Virus record (IMG/VR): IMGVR_UViG_3300044628_001024
Location: 1 to 22,191 of that record
Source of the DNA: a virus
Strand: one strand, 5' to 3'
DNA: 22,191 nucleotides
In this document: piece by piece, positions 12,454-19,015 of the stretch
How the letters are laid out: each line of letters begins with the position of its first letter
Numbering within the stretch: the stretch's first letter is position 1
The notes under the pieces: model-generated
Seen by the model: only the letters and a program-made list of their open reading frames with translations
Databases searched by the model: none
Told to the model about the DNA's origin: nothing
Position numbers and translations under genes: made by a program

Positions 12454-13059
12454 GTGCCGAAAAGTATTCTCTGCCAAATTAACCCCCGAGGGCGCCTACA
12501 AAAACCTGAAACACTTCAGGAGTACGGAAAGCTTCGGGACTACATGATTCAAAGGCCCTGGGAGTCGCTCAGTGACGGGGACTTCATTGAGCTAGTTACC
12601 GAGAAAGGTTGCACCTTTTACGGTTGCCTGTTCAAAGGACTCGACCTCATGGAACTTCAGTATCAGCGTTTGTGCTGGCATACGCAAACTCTCATTGGAG
12701 TGGACTTTGACAAGTGCGAAGTTCACCCCGAGAAAATGGTCAAGCTTTACACTGAGCTAGGCTACAAGCCTTGGCTCGCTTACCGAACGTTTTCTGACGG
12801 CCAACACCTTGGAAAAAGCTCCTACCGGCTCCTGTGGAAAGTTGACGTGAATCTAAATGTTTCCTACGAAGAAACTCATGGCTTTATCAAAGCACTTGCC
12901 GCGTTAGCTGGGAAAGGGGTGGCGGACAAGCATAGCATGGACCCTAGCCGAATGTGGCAAGGTTCTCGAAAGGGATACGTGCACTACGACCCTGACGCCC
13001 CTTTGCTCGACCTGACGGGGCATCCGGTCCCGAAAACACCTAAAACACCTGACACTTAG
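12454..13059 (+). CDS. AEP-like (archaeo-eukaryotic type) primase domain protein
   Basis: This 201-aa protein starts at GTG 12454. It shows the order of motifs seen in phage and plasmid AEP primase-polymerases: a D-x-D pair in LIGVDFDKCE (D84, D86) that would bind metal, LAYRTFSDGQH and SSYRLLWKVD (about 109-131) as the S-x-R/H strand, and ADKHSMDPSRMWQGSRKGYV (157-176) as the D...R..G block that precedes the nucleotide site. Such enzymes start DNA synthesis. It lacks the helicase part often fused to it, so a separate helicase would be needed. Assignment is by motif order only. Confidence 0.5.
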   Translation: MPKSILCQINPRGRLQKPETLQEYGKLRDYMIQRPWESLSDGDFIELVTEKGCTFYGCLFKGLDLMELQYQRLCWHTQTLIGVDFDKCEVHPEKMVKLYTELGYKPWLAYRTFSDGQHLGKSSYRLLWKVDVNLNVSYEETHGFIKALAALAGKGVADKHSMDPSRMWQGSRKGYVHYDPDAPLLDLTGHPVPKTPKTPDT

Positions 13060-13068
13060 AAAACATCT

Positions 13069-13572
13069 GTGAAAACCGCTGTAACGTTTGGTCGGTTTAA
13101 CATTGGTCATCCTGGCCACGTTGAGCTAGTTAAAAAGTTACTCACCCTCGGTTCGACCGCTAAAGTATATGTGTCCGTGGGGAGAAAGAACAACGATTGG
13201 GACCTTCGAGTTTTACTTCTGCGAACGCTATGCCGCCAAGCAAGCATTGACCTGAGTAGGGTATCATTTCTAAAGGCCATCGATCCCTATGCGGGGTTGT
13301 CAGATGTGCTAAAAAGCAGGAAGCCAAGCGAGGTGGTTCTCGTTCTGGGGTCTGACCAAGCTTCACTCGGACTGCAACTTTCGCACTGCTTTGGTGTTTC
13401 TTTTCACGAGAACGAACGAAGTGGTTCGAGCACGGCACTAAGAAAGGTTTTAGACCAAGGCAAAACTCCTGCGCCTTTCCAGGGAAACAGGTACGCTTTT
13501 AAACTTGCAACACTCTTGAGGCACAATGAAAAGTTCCGAAAAGCTCAAAGAAAAGTTAAGGCGTCTGCTTAA
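13069..13572 (+). CDS. HxGH-type nucleotidyltransferase (NMN adenylyltransferase-like)
   Basis: This 167-aa protein (GTG start) begins TAVTFGRFNIGHPGHVELV. The H-P-G-H at 14-17 is the nucleotide-binding HxGH motif of the cytidylyltransferase/NMNAT superfamily, and SSTALR (120-125) is the matching S-S-T-x-x-R motif. A VLGSDQ strand (about 92-97) fits the fold. In phages such enzymes take part in NAD salvage or make nucleotide cofactors, but substrate cannot be read from the sequence. The C-terminal 35 residues are very basic (HNEKFRKAQRKVKA) and could contact nucleic acid. The next gene begins within it. Confidence 0.7.
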   Translation: MKTAVTFGRFNIGHPGHVELVKKLLTLGSTAKVYVSVGRKNNDWDLRVLLLRTLCRQASIDLSRVSFLKAIDPYAGLSDVLKSRKPSEVVLVLGSDQASLGLQLSHCFGVSFHENERSGSSTALRKVLDQGKTPAPFQGNRYAFKLATLLRHNEKFRKAQRKVKASA

Positions 13573-13747
13573 GGGCTGCCCTGGCGTCAAAGTGGGTGCG
13601 TCATGGCCCTGGAACGACCTGGAGTTTAGAGAGATTGCCTGGGTGGTTCAAGACTATGTGAACAACAGTGGGGACGTTGTGAATGAGGACCCTCTTCATG
13701 AGTGGGTTGAAGAGTATAACTTTTTCCGGTCTGAGACCAAAAGCTAA
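13526..13747 (+). CDS. small hypothetical protein, 73 aa
   Basis: It starts 47 bases inside the nucleotidyltransferase gene. A basic N-terminus (MKSSEKLKEKLRRLLKG) is followed by an aromatic, acidic part (WPWNDLEFREIAWVVQDYV, HEWVEEYNFF). No family is recognised. It ends just before a promoter module. Confidence 0.55.
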   Translation: MKSSEKLKEKLRRLLKGCPGVKVGASWPWNDLEFREIAWVVQDYVNNSGDVVNEDPLHEWVEEYNFFRSETKS

Positions 13748-13752
13748 AGTTG

Positions 13753-13816
13753 GCCGGTAAACCGCTTGTCCTTGGGCGGTTTCCCGCCTTGCCCTGACGA
13801 GGAATAACGGTATAAT
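13753..13816 (+). promoter_or_regulatory. dyad plus promoter, leaderless start
   Basis: GGTAAACCG and CGGTTTCCC (about 13756-13785) form an imperfect version of the 9-bp hairpin at 7151. Then -35 TTGCCC (13789-13794), 16 nt, -10 TATAAT (13811-13816). Exactly six bases lie between the -10 and ATG 13823, so the mRNA for the kinase should begin at its start codon. Confidence 0.65.
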
Positions 13817-13822
13817 ATAAAT

Positions 13823-14287
13823 ATGGAAAACAACCTCGAAGCATATGTGATGGTCGGTGCCCCTGGCTCCGGTAAGTCAACCCATGTGGCTAAGCTACTA
13901 GAGCTTCACCCAGATGCCGTTGTACTTTCCGGCGATGAAATCCGCGCCGAGCTCTACGGGAACGCGGACATTCAGGGAAATTACGTAGAAATCCACGACC
14001 GCATGCTTGAGATTCTGGAGGAGAGTGTCGGTCGCACCGTGATTATGGACGGAACACATTACAGGGCAGCTTACCGCAAGGAAGCAGTTGCCATGCTAAA
14101 CTCGTACGGTTACTGCAAAATCACCGCTGTTGTCCTTGACAAGCCTCTCGCCGTTTGCTTGCGGCAAAATGCCTCTCGCGACCGCAAGGTTCCGGAAGAA
14201 GTAATTGAGCGCATGCACGCCTCCTTACAAGCTTCCCTCAAGAATATCACCAACGAACCCTTCCACCGTACTGACTTTGTATACTGA
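13823..14287 (+). CDS. P-loop kinase, like the 5'-kinase half of T4 polynucleotide kinase
   Basis: This 154-aa protein has Walker A GAPGSGKST at 12-20, VLSGDEIRAELYG (about 34-46), VIMDGTHYRAAYR (Walker-B-like D-x-T, about 73-85) and a lid RQNASRDRKVPEEVIERMH. The same order occurs in the kinase domain of T4 Pnkp (G-x-P-G-S-G-K-S-T, D..R, D-T-N, R-N..R...V-P..V...M). Such kinases phosphorylate 5'-OH RNA or DNA ends; other AAA_33 kinases act on small molecules, so substrate is inferred. It is followed after four bases by a metallophosphatase, and a HAD phosphatase like the other half of T4 Pnkp is at 17668. The start is ATGGAAAAC at the predicted transcription start. Confidence 0.7.
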   Translation: MENNLEAYVMVGAPGSGKSTHVAKLLELHPDAVVLSGDEIRAELYGNADIQGNYVEIHDRMLEILEESVGRTVIMDGTHYRAAYRKEAVAMLNSYGYCKITAVVLDKPLAVCLRQNASRDRKVPEEVIERMHASLQASLKNITNEPFHRTDFVY

Positions 14288-14291
14288 CGAA

Positions 14292-14999
14292 ATGATAACT
14301 TACGACGAAAAGTTACACCCAGGTGACGTAGTTGCCCTTGGTGACATTCACGCGACCTGGACTCTTTTCGAACAATTTCTAAATTGGGTGAAAGGGTCTC
14401 AAGCCACCGTCATACTTTTAGGTGACATGATTGATCGTGGTAGGGGCGACCTGAAAGTTTTGGAGTATACGAAAAAGCTCCTCGACGATCCGGAAAGTTG
14501 GGGGCTTCAAGCCTTTTATGCCCTGATGGGGAACCACGAGAGGATGTTTCTTGACGCCCTTGACGACCCAAGTAGTTACGCTCTGTGGATTCAAAACGGC
14601 GGAAACTATGACCAGGTGGGTGAGATGGAAAGAAAGCATAAGGAGTGGATTCGGGAGCTGCCCTTATACATGACAATTGCGGACACTCTCTTCATTCACG
14701 CGGGGATCTACCCCGGTCACGACCCTGCAAAGCTCATTGTCGATGGAAGGGGGGAGGCACTGCTATGGATTCGTCAACCTTTCTTGACCTATGGGCCGGA
14801 ATTCGAAGGGTGGAACCCGAGACTGAAGAAAGTTGTTCACGGGCATACTCCCACCAACTTCGAAGAGCCCCCACAGGACTATATCCCGATTGTGATGGGG
14901 CAACGCGTAAATATTGACACATGCGCATACTCCAAGCCAAAGGGTCGCCTAACCGCTTACAACGTTACTCGAAATACTTTTCACCAGTTCTCACGGTAA
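14292..14999 (+). CDS. calcineurin-like (PPP family) metallophosphatase
   Basis: Start ATG 14292 is preferred because it follows the kinase stop by four bases and puts the first motif at residue 17. All PPP motifs are present in order: GDIHATW (17-23), GDMIDRG (about 47), GNHER (about 83), HAG (about 137) and HGHT (about 187). At 235 aa it is the size of lambda-type protein phosphatase and PrpE/ApaH-like enzymes. Activities in the family include protein phosphatase, dinucleoside polyphosphatase and, in bacterial Pnkp, 2',3'-phosphatase on RNA ends. The close pairing with a Pnkp-like kinase favours the last, as inference. Confidence 0.8.
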   Translation: MITYDEKLHPGDVVALGDIHATWTLFEQFLNWVKGSQATVILLGDMIDRGRGDLKVLEYTKKLLDDPESWGLQAFYALMGNHERMFLDALDDPSSYALWIQNGGNYDQVGEMERKHKEWIRELPLYMTIADTLFIHAGIYPGHDPAKLIVDGRGEALLWIRQPFLTYGPEFEGWNPRLKKVVHGHTPTNFEEPPQDYIPIVMGQRVNIDTCAYSKPKGRLTAYNVTRNTFHQFSR

Positions 15000-15042
15000 C
15001 CTTACAAGGACTAGTATAGAGCCAAGTTCCGACACCAAAACA

Positions 15043-15927
15043 ATGAAACTGCTTCTCGTAGACACATCTGCACTATTTTATCGCTCTCGATCAGCTCTCT
15101 GTCGAGCTATGGGTGAAATGGTTACGAGCTATGGAGCTCCAGTAACTGGGACTTATGGGTTTTGCAACGCCTTACTTGCCGTGATGGCTCAGTACGAGTA
15201 CGATTGCGTAGTTCCTTGTACAGATAAAGGTGGAAACTTTCGCAAGAAAGAATCCGGTACTTATAAGGCGAACCGAGAAAAAGCCAGCGTTGAGCACTAC
15301 TCCGACCTTTCCCTCCTGGTTGAAGACGTCCTTCCAGCTCTTGGCTTTTCGCCAGTGGGTGCCCAGGGTTTTGAGGCGGACGATGTTGTAGCCCATATTT
15401 CTCGTAACTCTCCTGGATATAGTGAAGTTCACATTTTGACTTGCGACAAGGACTTGCTTCAGCTTGTCAACGACAGAGTAAAGGTACTGCTTTTCAACTC
15501 AGCTAAGAAAATGGAGCTGGTTGACATTGAGGGGGTTAAAGGGCACTTCGGTGTTCCCCCCTCAGACGTCAAGTTCTTCAAGGCTTTGTCTGGGGACTCC
15601 TCAGATAACATATCAGGTGTCTCCGGCGTTGGCCCGAAAACCGCTGTGAAGATAATCCAAGAGTGCCACACCAGCGGTACAAACTCAGAGCTGTCGCTCA
15701 CCGATCGAATCGCGTTCCATCCTAAGGTGGTTTCAACTGCGTCCACATTCTTTAGTAACCTTCGCTTGGTCACTCTTGAGAACGACGTCCCCGACATGTC
15801 GTGGTACGCCTCTTCACCGCCGTCTGAACAGAGTGTAAAAGCAGTCTTTGAGGGCTTAGAGTTCAAGTCATACTTAAAGCCAGCACGGTTGAGCAAGATT
15901 CTGGAAACACTCAAGGTTGTTTCGTAG
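15043..15927 (+). CDS. 5'-3' exonuclease / flap endonuclease (FEN family)
   Basis: This 294-aa protein has the complete FEN pattern: LLLVDTSALFYRS at the start (D7), FRKKESGTYKANR in the clamp region, EADDVVA, LTCDKDLLQLV and ALSGDSSDNISGVSGVGPKT, the helix-three-turn-helix DNA-binding motif. This is the nuclease fold of T5 exonuclease, T4 RNase H and the PolA 5' domain, used to remove RNA primers and flaps during phage replication. Length is normal for the family. A TATAGA (15015-15020) lies upstream but a -35 is not convincing. Confidence 0.88.
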   Translation: MKLLLVDTSALFYRSRSALCRAMGEMVTSYGAPVTGTYGFCNALLAVMAQYEYDCVVPCTDKGGNFRKKESGTYKANREKASVEHYSDLSLLVEDVLPALGFSPVGAQGFEADDVVAHISRNSPGYSEVHILTCDKDLLQLVNDRVKVLLFNSAKKMELVDIEGVKGHFGVPPSDVKFFKALSGDSSDNISGVSGVGPKTAVKIIQECHTSGTNSELSLTDRIAFHPKVVSTASTFFSNLRLVTLENDVPDMSWYASSPPSEQSVKAVFEGLEFKSYLKPARLSKILETLKVVS

Positions 15928-15958
15928 GACGAATAACTACCGATCACACCTTCGGACC

Positions 15959-16204
15959 ATGAAATACCCACGTGTCCGCCCCAGACTCACTTACCTCCGC
16001 ATCCTTGGAAATATTGCGTTGGTAGTTGGACAATTTGTTTTGCTTTTCTTGGACCGCAAGGTGGGCCTATTAATTCTGATTACAGGGAGCACTCTGAGCC
16101 TTCCATTCTTTGTAAAGAAAAAGCAGTGGGATGTGGTAGCTGTCATCGTAGTAGGAATTACCCTGAACGTCTTTGGGCTAATACACAATCCAGTCCCTAA
16201 CTAG
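15959..16204 (+). CDS. small multi-pass membrane protein, 81 aa
   Basis: Start ATG 15959 gives MKYPRVRPRLTYLRILGN followed by three hydrophobic stretches (about 16-32, 38-54, 60-76) separated by short charged turns. The L-R-I-L-G-N-I-A-L-V-x-G-x-F-V-L pattern resembles short membrane proteins in marine phages. Function is unknown. An upstream in-frame ATG at 15917 overlaps the nuclease gene and is less likely. Confidence 0.65.
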   Translation: MKYPRVRPRLTYLRILGNIALVVGQFVLLFLDRKVGLLILITGSTLSLPFFVKKKQWDVVAVIVVGITLNVFGLIHNPVPN

Positions 16205-16218
16205 TCCTTGTGGGAGAG

Positions 16219-16286
16219 TGGGCGGTTAGCCCTCCTTCATGGGGCGGTTTTCGCCCTTTGTTTCTGCCTCGCAGAAACGGTATAGT
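16219..16286 (+). promoter_or_regulatory. double GC dyad plus promoter, leaderless start
   Basis: Two GGGCGGTT boxes (from about 16219 and 16242) precede -35 TTGTTT (16258-16263), a 17-nt spacer and -10 TATAGT (16281-16286). A perfect dyad GTTTCTGC-CTC-GCAGAAAC overlaps the -35 and spacer. Six bases separate the -10 from ATG 16293. Confidence 0.65.
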
Positions 16287-16292
16287 AAATGT

Positions 16293-16451
16293 ATGGAAAA
16301 CGACTCAGTCCGCTCCAAACTTGGACCCCGCCAAAAGGGCCGAAAACGAAAAGGCAGGGCCAAGCCCCAAGCTCTTCGCCAAGCGAGAGCTCGCCGCGCC
16401 AGCCTCCTTCAAAAGTTGACCCCTCAGTCCCACCCGCAAGCAAAGCAATGA
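16293..16451 (+). CDS. very basic small protein, 52 aa, probably leaderless
   Basis: MENDSVRSKLGPRQKGRKRK is followed by an Arg/Lys/Ala/Gln-rich stretch, so the protein is strongly basic and probably binds nucleic acid. The start is chosen because the predicted transcript begins at this A and because the first bases match the other leaderless genes. An ATG four bases upstream (16289) opens a different frame that runs into the next gene and would give a Ser/Pro-rich extension; that is the main alternative. The stop overlaps the next ATG (ATGA). Confidence 0.5.
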   Translation: MENDSVRSKLGPRQKGRKRKGRAKPQALRQARARRASLLQKLTPQSHPQAKQ

Positions 16452-16726
16452 CCTGCACCCCTGCCACTGAGAAGAGTGAAACTAATGCTTCTGCCCTTGC
16501 GTCTGAGTACAACGGGGTTTGGGCGTCTGTTCACGATGCCCGAAAGAAGCTTATCCAAGCGAACTGCCCCTCTCGCGGTACTAGGGATGAGGAAGCATGG
16601 GAGTTATTCTGCGAGGAACGGGAAGCGGCTCTTGAAAAGCTCAGGCAAGTAGAGGACTACCTCATGGACTTGGCTTTCCAGTACTCCTGCGAAGCTTCTC
16701 GCAACCTTTCTGTGGAGCATGTGTAG
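16448..16726 (+). CDS. hypothetical helical protein, 92 aa
   Basis: ATG 16448 overlaps the stop of the basic protein. The product (MTCTPATEKSETNASALASE, then a long helical part with DEEAWELFCEEREAALEKLR) is soluble and acidic. No family is recognised. The frame is open upstream to 16289, so a 145-aa form is possible. Confidence 0.6.
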   Translation: MTCTPATEKSETNASALASEYNGVWASVHDARKKLIQANCPSRGTRDEEAWELFCEEREAALEKLRQVEDYLMDLAFQYSCEASRNLSVEHV

Positions 16727-16729
16727 GAC

Positions 16730-17059
16730 ATGGAAAACAGCAACTTAAGCAAAATTAAGCCGAAACTGCGAACGAACGGCAGAGTCTCGGGGAACTTCGG
16801 AAGGAACAAAATCCAAGGTAAACTAGGAACCCTGGACATCAGCTCTGAGGTACTGAACAAGGAAAACCTGCAGATCCCAAACCGGGCCGCAGTTTACGAG
16901 CGACTCGAACAAGCCTATAATACCACCACGGACCCTAAACTTAGGGCCACCCTGGCTGAAATGCTTAGAAAGCGAAAAGCTACGGTCCGAGTCAGAGATG
17001 TGACGAAAACCAGCAAACCACGATCAGACTACTGGGATGAGGTCAACCGTGTTCGATAA
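16730..17059 (+). CDS. basic hypothetical protein, 109 aa
   Basis: It starts MENSNLSKIKPKLRTNGR three bases after the previous stop. The N-terminal 40 residues are basic and glycine-containing (GNFGRNKIQGKLG), the middle is helical (YERLEQAYNTTTDPKLRATL) and the end again basic (LRKRKATVRVRDVTKT). A nucleic-acid-binding role is plausible from composition only. Its end overlaps the next gene by 23 bases. Confidence 0.55.
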   Translation: MENSNLSKIKPKLRTNGRVSGNFGRNKIQGKLGTLDISSEVLNKENLQIPNRAAVYERLEQAYNTTTDPKLRATLAEMLRKRKATVRVRDVTKTSKPRSDYWDEVNRVR

Positions 17060-17288
17060 ACCTGCCCCGTACAAGTCACCCCTTCGAGTTGGGTTTAACT
17101 TCCCATCGTTCGTAACCTACAAGTGCCCCACTACGGATGTACTCGTGGGAAAAGTTTACAAAAATGCCGAAGGAAAGTGGTATCTTACCTCTTCGTACCT
17201 AAGGTGGCAACCAATCGAGGTTTTCACTAAGATAGGGGGCTTTCTCTTCCTAAACCAACTTCACAAGAGGCGACACCATACCCAATGA
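17037..17288 (+). CDS. hypothetical protein, 83 aa
   Basis: Starts inside the upstream gene at ATG 17037 and ends in an ATGA overlap. The protein has beta-rich aromatic strands (PLRVGFNFPSFVTYKCP, KWYLTSSYLRWQP) and a short basic tail (HKRRHHTQ). No family is recognised. Confidence 0.5.
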   Translation: MRSTVFDKPAPYKSPLRVGFNFPSFVTYKCPTTDVLVGKVYKNAEGKWYLTSSYLRWQPIEVFTKIGGFLFLNQLHKRRHHTQ

Positions 17289-17404
17289 AACCAACAAACC
17301 CCACTCGAACACTCAACCATCTGAACCTTGTTAAGAAGGGTACCCAGAAGAGGGTGGCACTCTACAAGGCTCAGCTTGAAATGGCCAAAAAACCACAATC
17401 CTAA
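17285..17404 (+). CDS. tiny basic protein, 39 aa
   Basis: The ATG overlaps the upstream stop (ATGA at 17285-17288). The 39 residues (MKPTNPTRTLNHLNLVKKGT, then QKRVALYKAQLEMAKKPQ) form one basic helix. It fills the gap between its neighbours exactly, which supports it as a real gene. Function is unknown. Confidence 0.5.
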   Translation: MKPTNPTRTLNHLNLVKKGTQKRVALYKAQLEMAKKPQS

Positions 17405-17407
17405 CCC

Positions 17408-17671
17408 ATGAGCCATACTTCCGCGATTACACAGGTCTTTACACAAGGTGAAGGTGAAGAAATTCACCGTTCGGTGAGTCTCCCCAACTCAGACTGGCTC
17501 GTTTTAGCTCAGTGTGCCGAAGCCTTTTCCTCCACCTTTAGGGCACAAGCGAGTCAGGTAGTTGCCACTTATGTGACACGTGGACAGCTTGATTTGGCTG
17601 TGAGCGAGGCAGCGAAAATGAACATATTGCTTCAACAGCTAGACAGCATTCACATTGCCCTTATGTCGTGA
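17408..17671 (+). CDS. small hypothetical helical protein, 87 aa
   Basis: Starts three bases after the previous stop and ends in a GTGA overlap with the HAD gene, so the two are coupled. The protein is largely helical (LVLAQCAEAFSSTFRAQASQ, LAVSEAAKMNILLQQLDSIH). The E-E-I-H-R-S-V-S-L-P-N-S-D start of the core could be a short strand of a dimerising protein, but no family is recognised. Confidence 0.6.
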   Translation: MSHTSAITQVFTQGEGEEIHRSVSLPNSDWLVLAQCAEAFSSTFRAQASQVVATYVTRGQLDLAVSEAAKMNILLQQLDSIHIALMS

Positions 17672-18069
17672 CGCCTAAAAATAACCCCTTAGTGGTGTTT
17701 GATATTGACATGACACTCACGAGTGAGTGGTATTACGAAGACAATGTTGCAACGCTTCGAGCCAATTTGCCACTCGTTCAACTTGCAGTATCTCTAGCTG
17801 TATCCGGTGTTACAATCCTTATATCCACTGCTCGCCCAAATCGTCTTCGAGCCGACTCAGAAAACTGGCTACAAAGTGTGGGTGTTAAGTTCGACGCCTT
17901 ATACATGAGAGAGGACGGGGACGATCGCCCCGACCACTACGTTAAGACCGAGCAAGCTCTCGCAATTATTGAAGATTTCGGACGTCCTTCACTTTGGTAC
18001 GACGACAACCAAGACAACTGTAAAGTTGTGAGAGAACTTGGGATTCCTTGTGTTCAGGTTATGCAATGA
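17668..18069 (+). CDS. HAD phosphatase, like the 3'-phosphatase half of T4 Pnkp
   Basis: This 133-aa protein (GTG start) has the HAD motif FDIDMTLT (nucleophile D12, acid D14), ILISTARP (motif II, about residue 52), MREDGDDRPDHYVKTEQAL with the motif III Lys, and LWYDDNQDN (motif IV). The M-R-E-x-G-D-x-R-x-D-x-x-V-K block is closely like the phosphatase domain of T4 polynucleotide kinase (Q-R-E-Q-G-D-T-R-K-D-D-x-V-K). It would remove 3' phosphates from RNA or DNA ends. It stands alone here, while a kinase like the other half of T4 Pnkp is encoded at 13823. General HAD nucleotidases are the alternative. Confidence 0.72.
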   Translation: MTPKNNPLVVFDIDMTLTSEWYYEDNVATLRANLPLVQLAVSLAVSGVTILISTARPNRLRADSENWLQSVGVKFDALYMREDGDDRPDHYVKTEQALAIIEDFGRPSLWYDDNQDNCKVVRELGIPCVQVMQ

Positions 18070-18112
18070 TTCATACACACTCGCACCACCCCCTAGGAAA
18101 AGAAGAGACATA

Positions 18113-18478
18113 ATGGCTACCATGGCCGAAATGAGCTTCCACCTACCTAATGTCGTGCCAGAGAGACAGGAGCTTGTTGCAAACCTTATGGTAGAGCAAC
18201 TTCGTGGTGCTTCCCACCTGCCAAAACAACACCCTCAACGCCAAACAACAACCATGAAAATTGATTCCGTTATTTCTGTTTCACTTCCTCGCGAGACATG
18301 GTCGCTCATAAACGACCTTCTCAAGGAGAAGCAAGCGTCTTTCGAACGTGACATTGACCGAGTGGACGACATCGGTAGGGCTGACTACGCTCAAGTTCTA
18401 ATTGATTGCGCCGAGCAATGCAAGCAAGCATCAGACGAAATCTGTTTAGCACATTCCCTGGCGTCTTTCGACCTTTGA
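18113..18478 (+). CDS. hypothetical protein, 121 aa
   Basis: ATG 18113 follows a purine-rich AGGAAAAGAAGAGACAT that may act as a ribosome binding site. An internal ATG at 18254 (MKIDSVISVSLPRETWSLIN) would give a 74-aa protein, and that C-terminal part looks like a small phage protein core with a helical pair. The N-terminal 47 residues (MATMAEMSFHLPNVVPERQE, ending H-P-Q-R-Q) look like an added extension. Function is unknown. Confidence 0.5.
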   Translation: MATMAEMSFHLPNVVPERQELVANLMVEQLRGASHLPKQHPQRQTTTMKIDSVISVSLPRETWSLINDLLKEKQASFERDIDRVDDIGRADYAQVLIDCAEQCKQASDEICLAHSLASFDL

Positions 18479-18534
18479 GCACAGACGCTGAGCGGAGCTC
18501 AACTTCCAGGTTAGTACCCCAACCCTTCAGTCAA

Positions 18535-18843
18535 ATGTTGTCCACTGACACACGACTCCAGCTACAAGATATTGCCGACCGTATCTCAAGACACGAGGAG
18601 ATTTCCCTTAAGGAGATTTCCCTTATTCAGAAATGGTCAGACCACAATCGCCACGCCTACGAGATCCTTCAGAAAGCACGTCGGAGGGCAATCTCGGGGG
18701 AGCCTGAGCCGGGGTCTCTCGACGAACTTATCGACGGGATGAACCTCGGCTTTGCGGATCCTTCCTCTCATTTAGTTGGACCCCAATCCCCAGACGATCT
18801 TGCAAACTTTTTCAGGGCGCCTCCGTGGCTGAGACATGACTAA
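18535..18843 (+). CDS. small phage protein, 102 aa, with tandem repeat
   Basis: Start ATG 18535 gives MLSTDTRLQLQDIADRISRH, matching a small phage family (R-L-x-L-Q-D-I...I-S-L-x-E...W-x-x-x-N-R-x-A-Y-E-x-L-x-x-A-R-R). Residues EISLKEISLI come from an exact tandem 15-base repeat (18596-18625), so the protein is five residues longer than its ancestor. An open frame to 18406 overlaps the upstream gene and is unlikely to be used. The end overlaps the next gene by eight bases. Confidence 0.6.
   Translation: MLSTDTRLQLQDIADRISRHEEISLKEISLIQKWSDHNRHAYEILQKARRRAISGEPEPGSLDELIDGMNLGFADPSSHLVGPQSPDDLANFFRAPPWLRHD
18596..18625 (+). repeat. exact tandem 15-bp repeat, two copies
   Basis: AGGAGATTTCCCTTA occurs twice back to back (18596-18610 and 18611-18625) and keeps the reading frame, duplicating five codons. 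It looks like a recent slippage event. Confidence 0.85.
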
Positions 18844-19015
18844 GGGCCATGGTACTTCTGAGACATGGGCAGAGGCCAAGCTCGAGACTTTAGATCCCAC
18901 GACCCCATGGTACGAGTTTCTCTCCTACTGTGAAGCTTGTCGAAGCTTAAACGTGAAAGCGTCTGTAGGTCGCTTCACCCGTTACCAAAACTATATTCAA
19001 ACAATTTCGCTATGA
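18836..19015 (+). CDS. small hypothetical protein, 59 aa, coupled to tmk
   Basis: ATG 18836 overlaps the end of the upstream gene, and its TGA overlaps the tmk start (ATGA at 19012). The translation is MTKGHGTSETWAEAKLETLD followed by a part with PWYEFLSYCEACRSLNVKAS and an R-Y-Q-N-Y stretch. The exact overlaps at both ends support a real gene. It may be a small regulator or partner, but no family is recognised. Confidence 0.55.
   Translation: MTKGHGTSETWAEAKLETLDPTTPWYEFLSYCEACRSLNVKASVGRFTRYQNYIQTISL

Noticed and set aside
16289-16447. Alternative Ser/Pro-rich N-terminal extension from ATG 16289
   Set aside because: The overlapping basic frame from 16293 starts exactly at the predicted transcript start with the shared ATGGAAAAC. 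Kept as an alternative in the entry.
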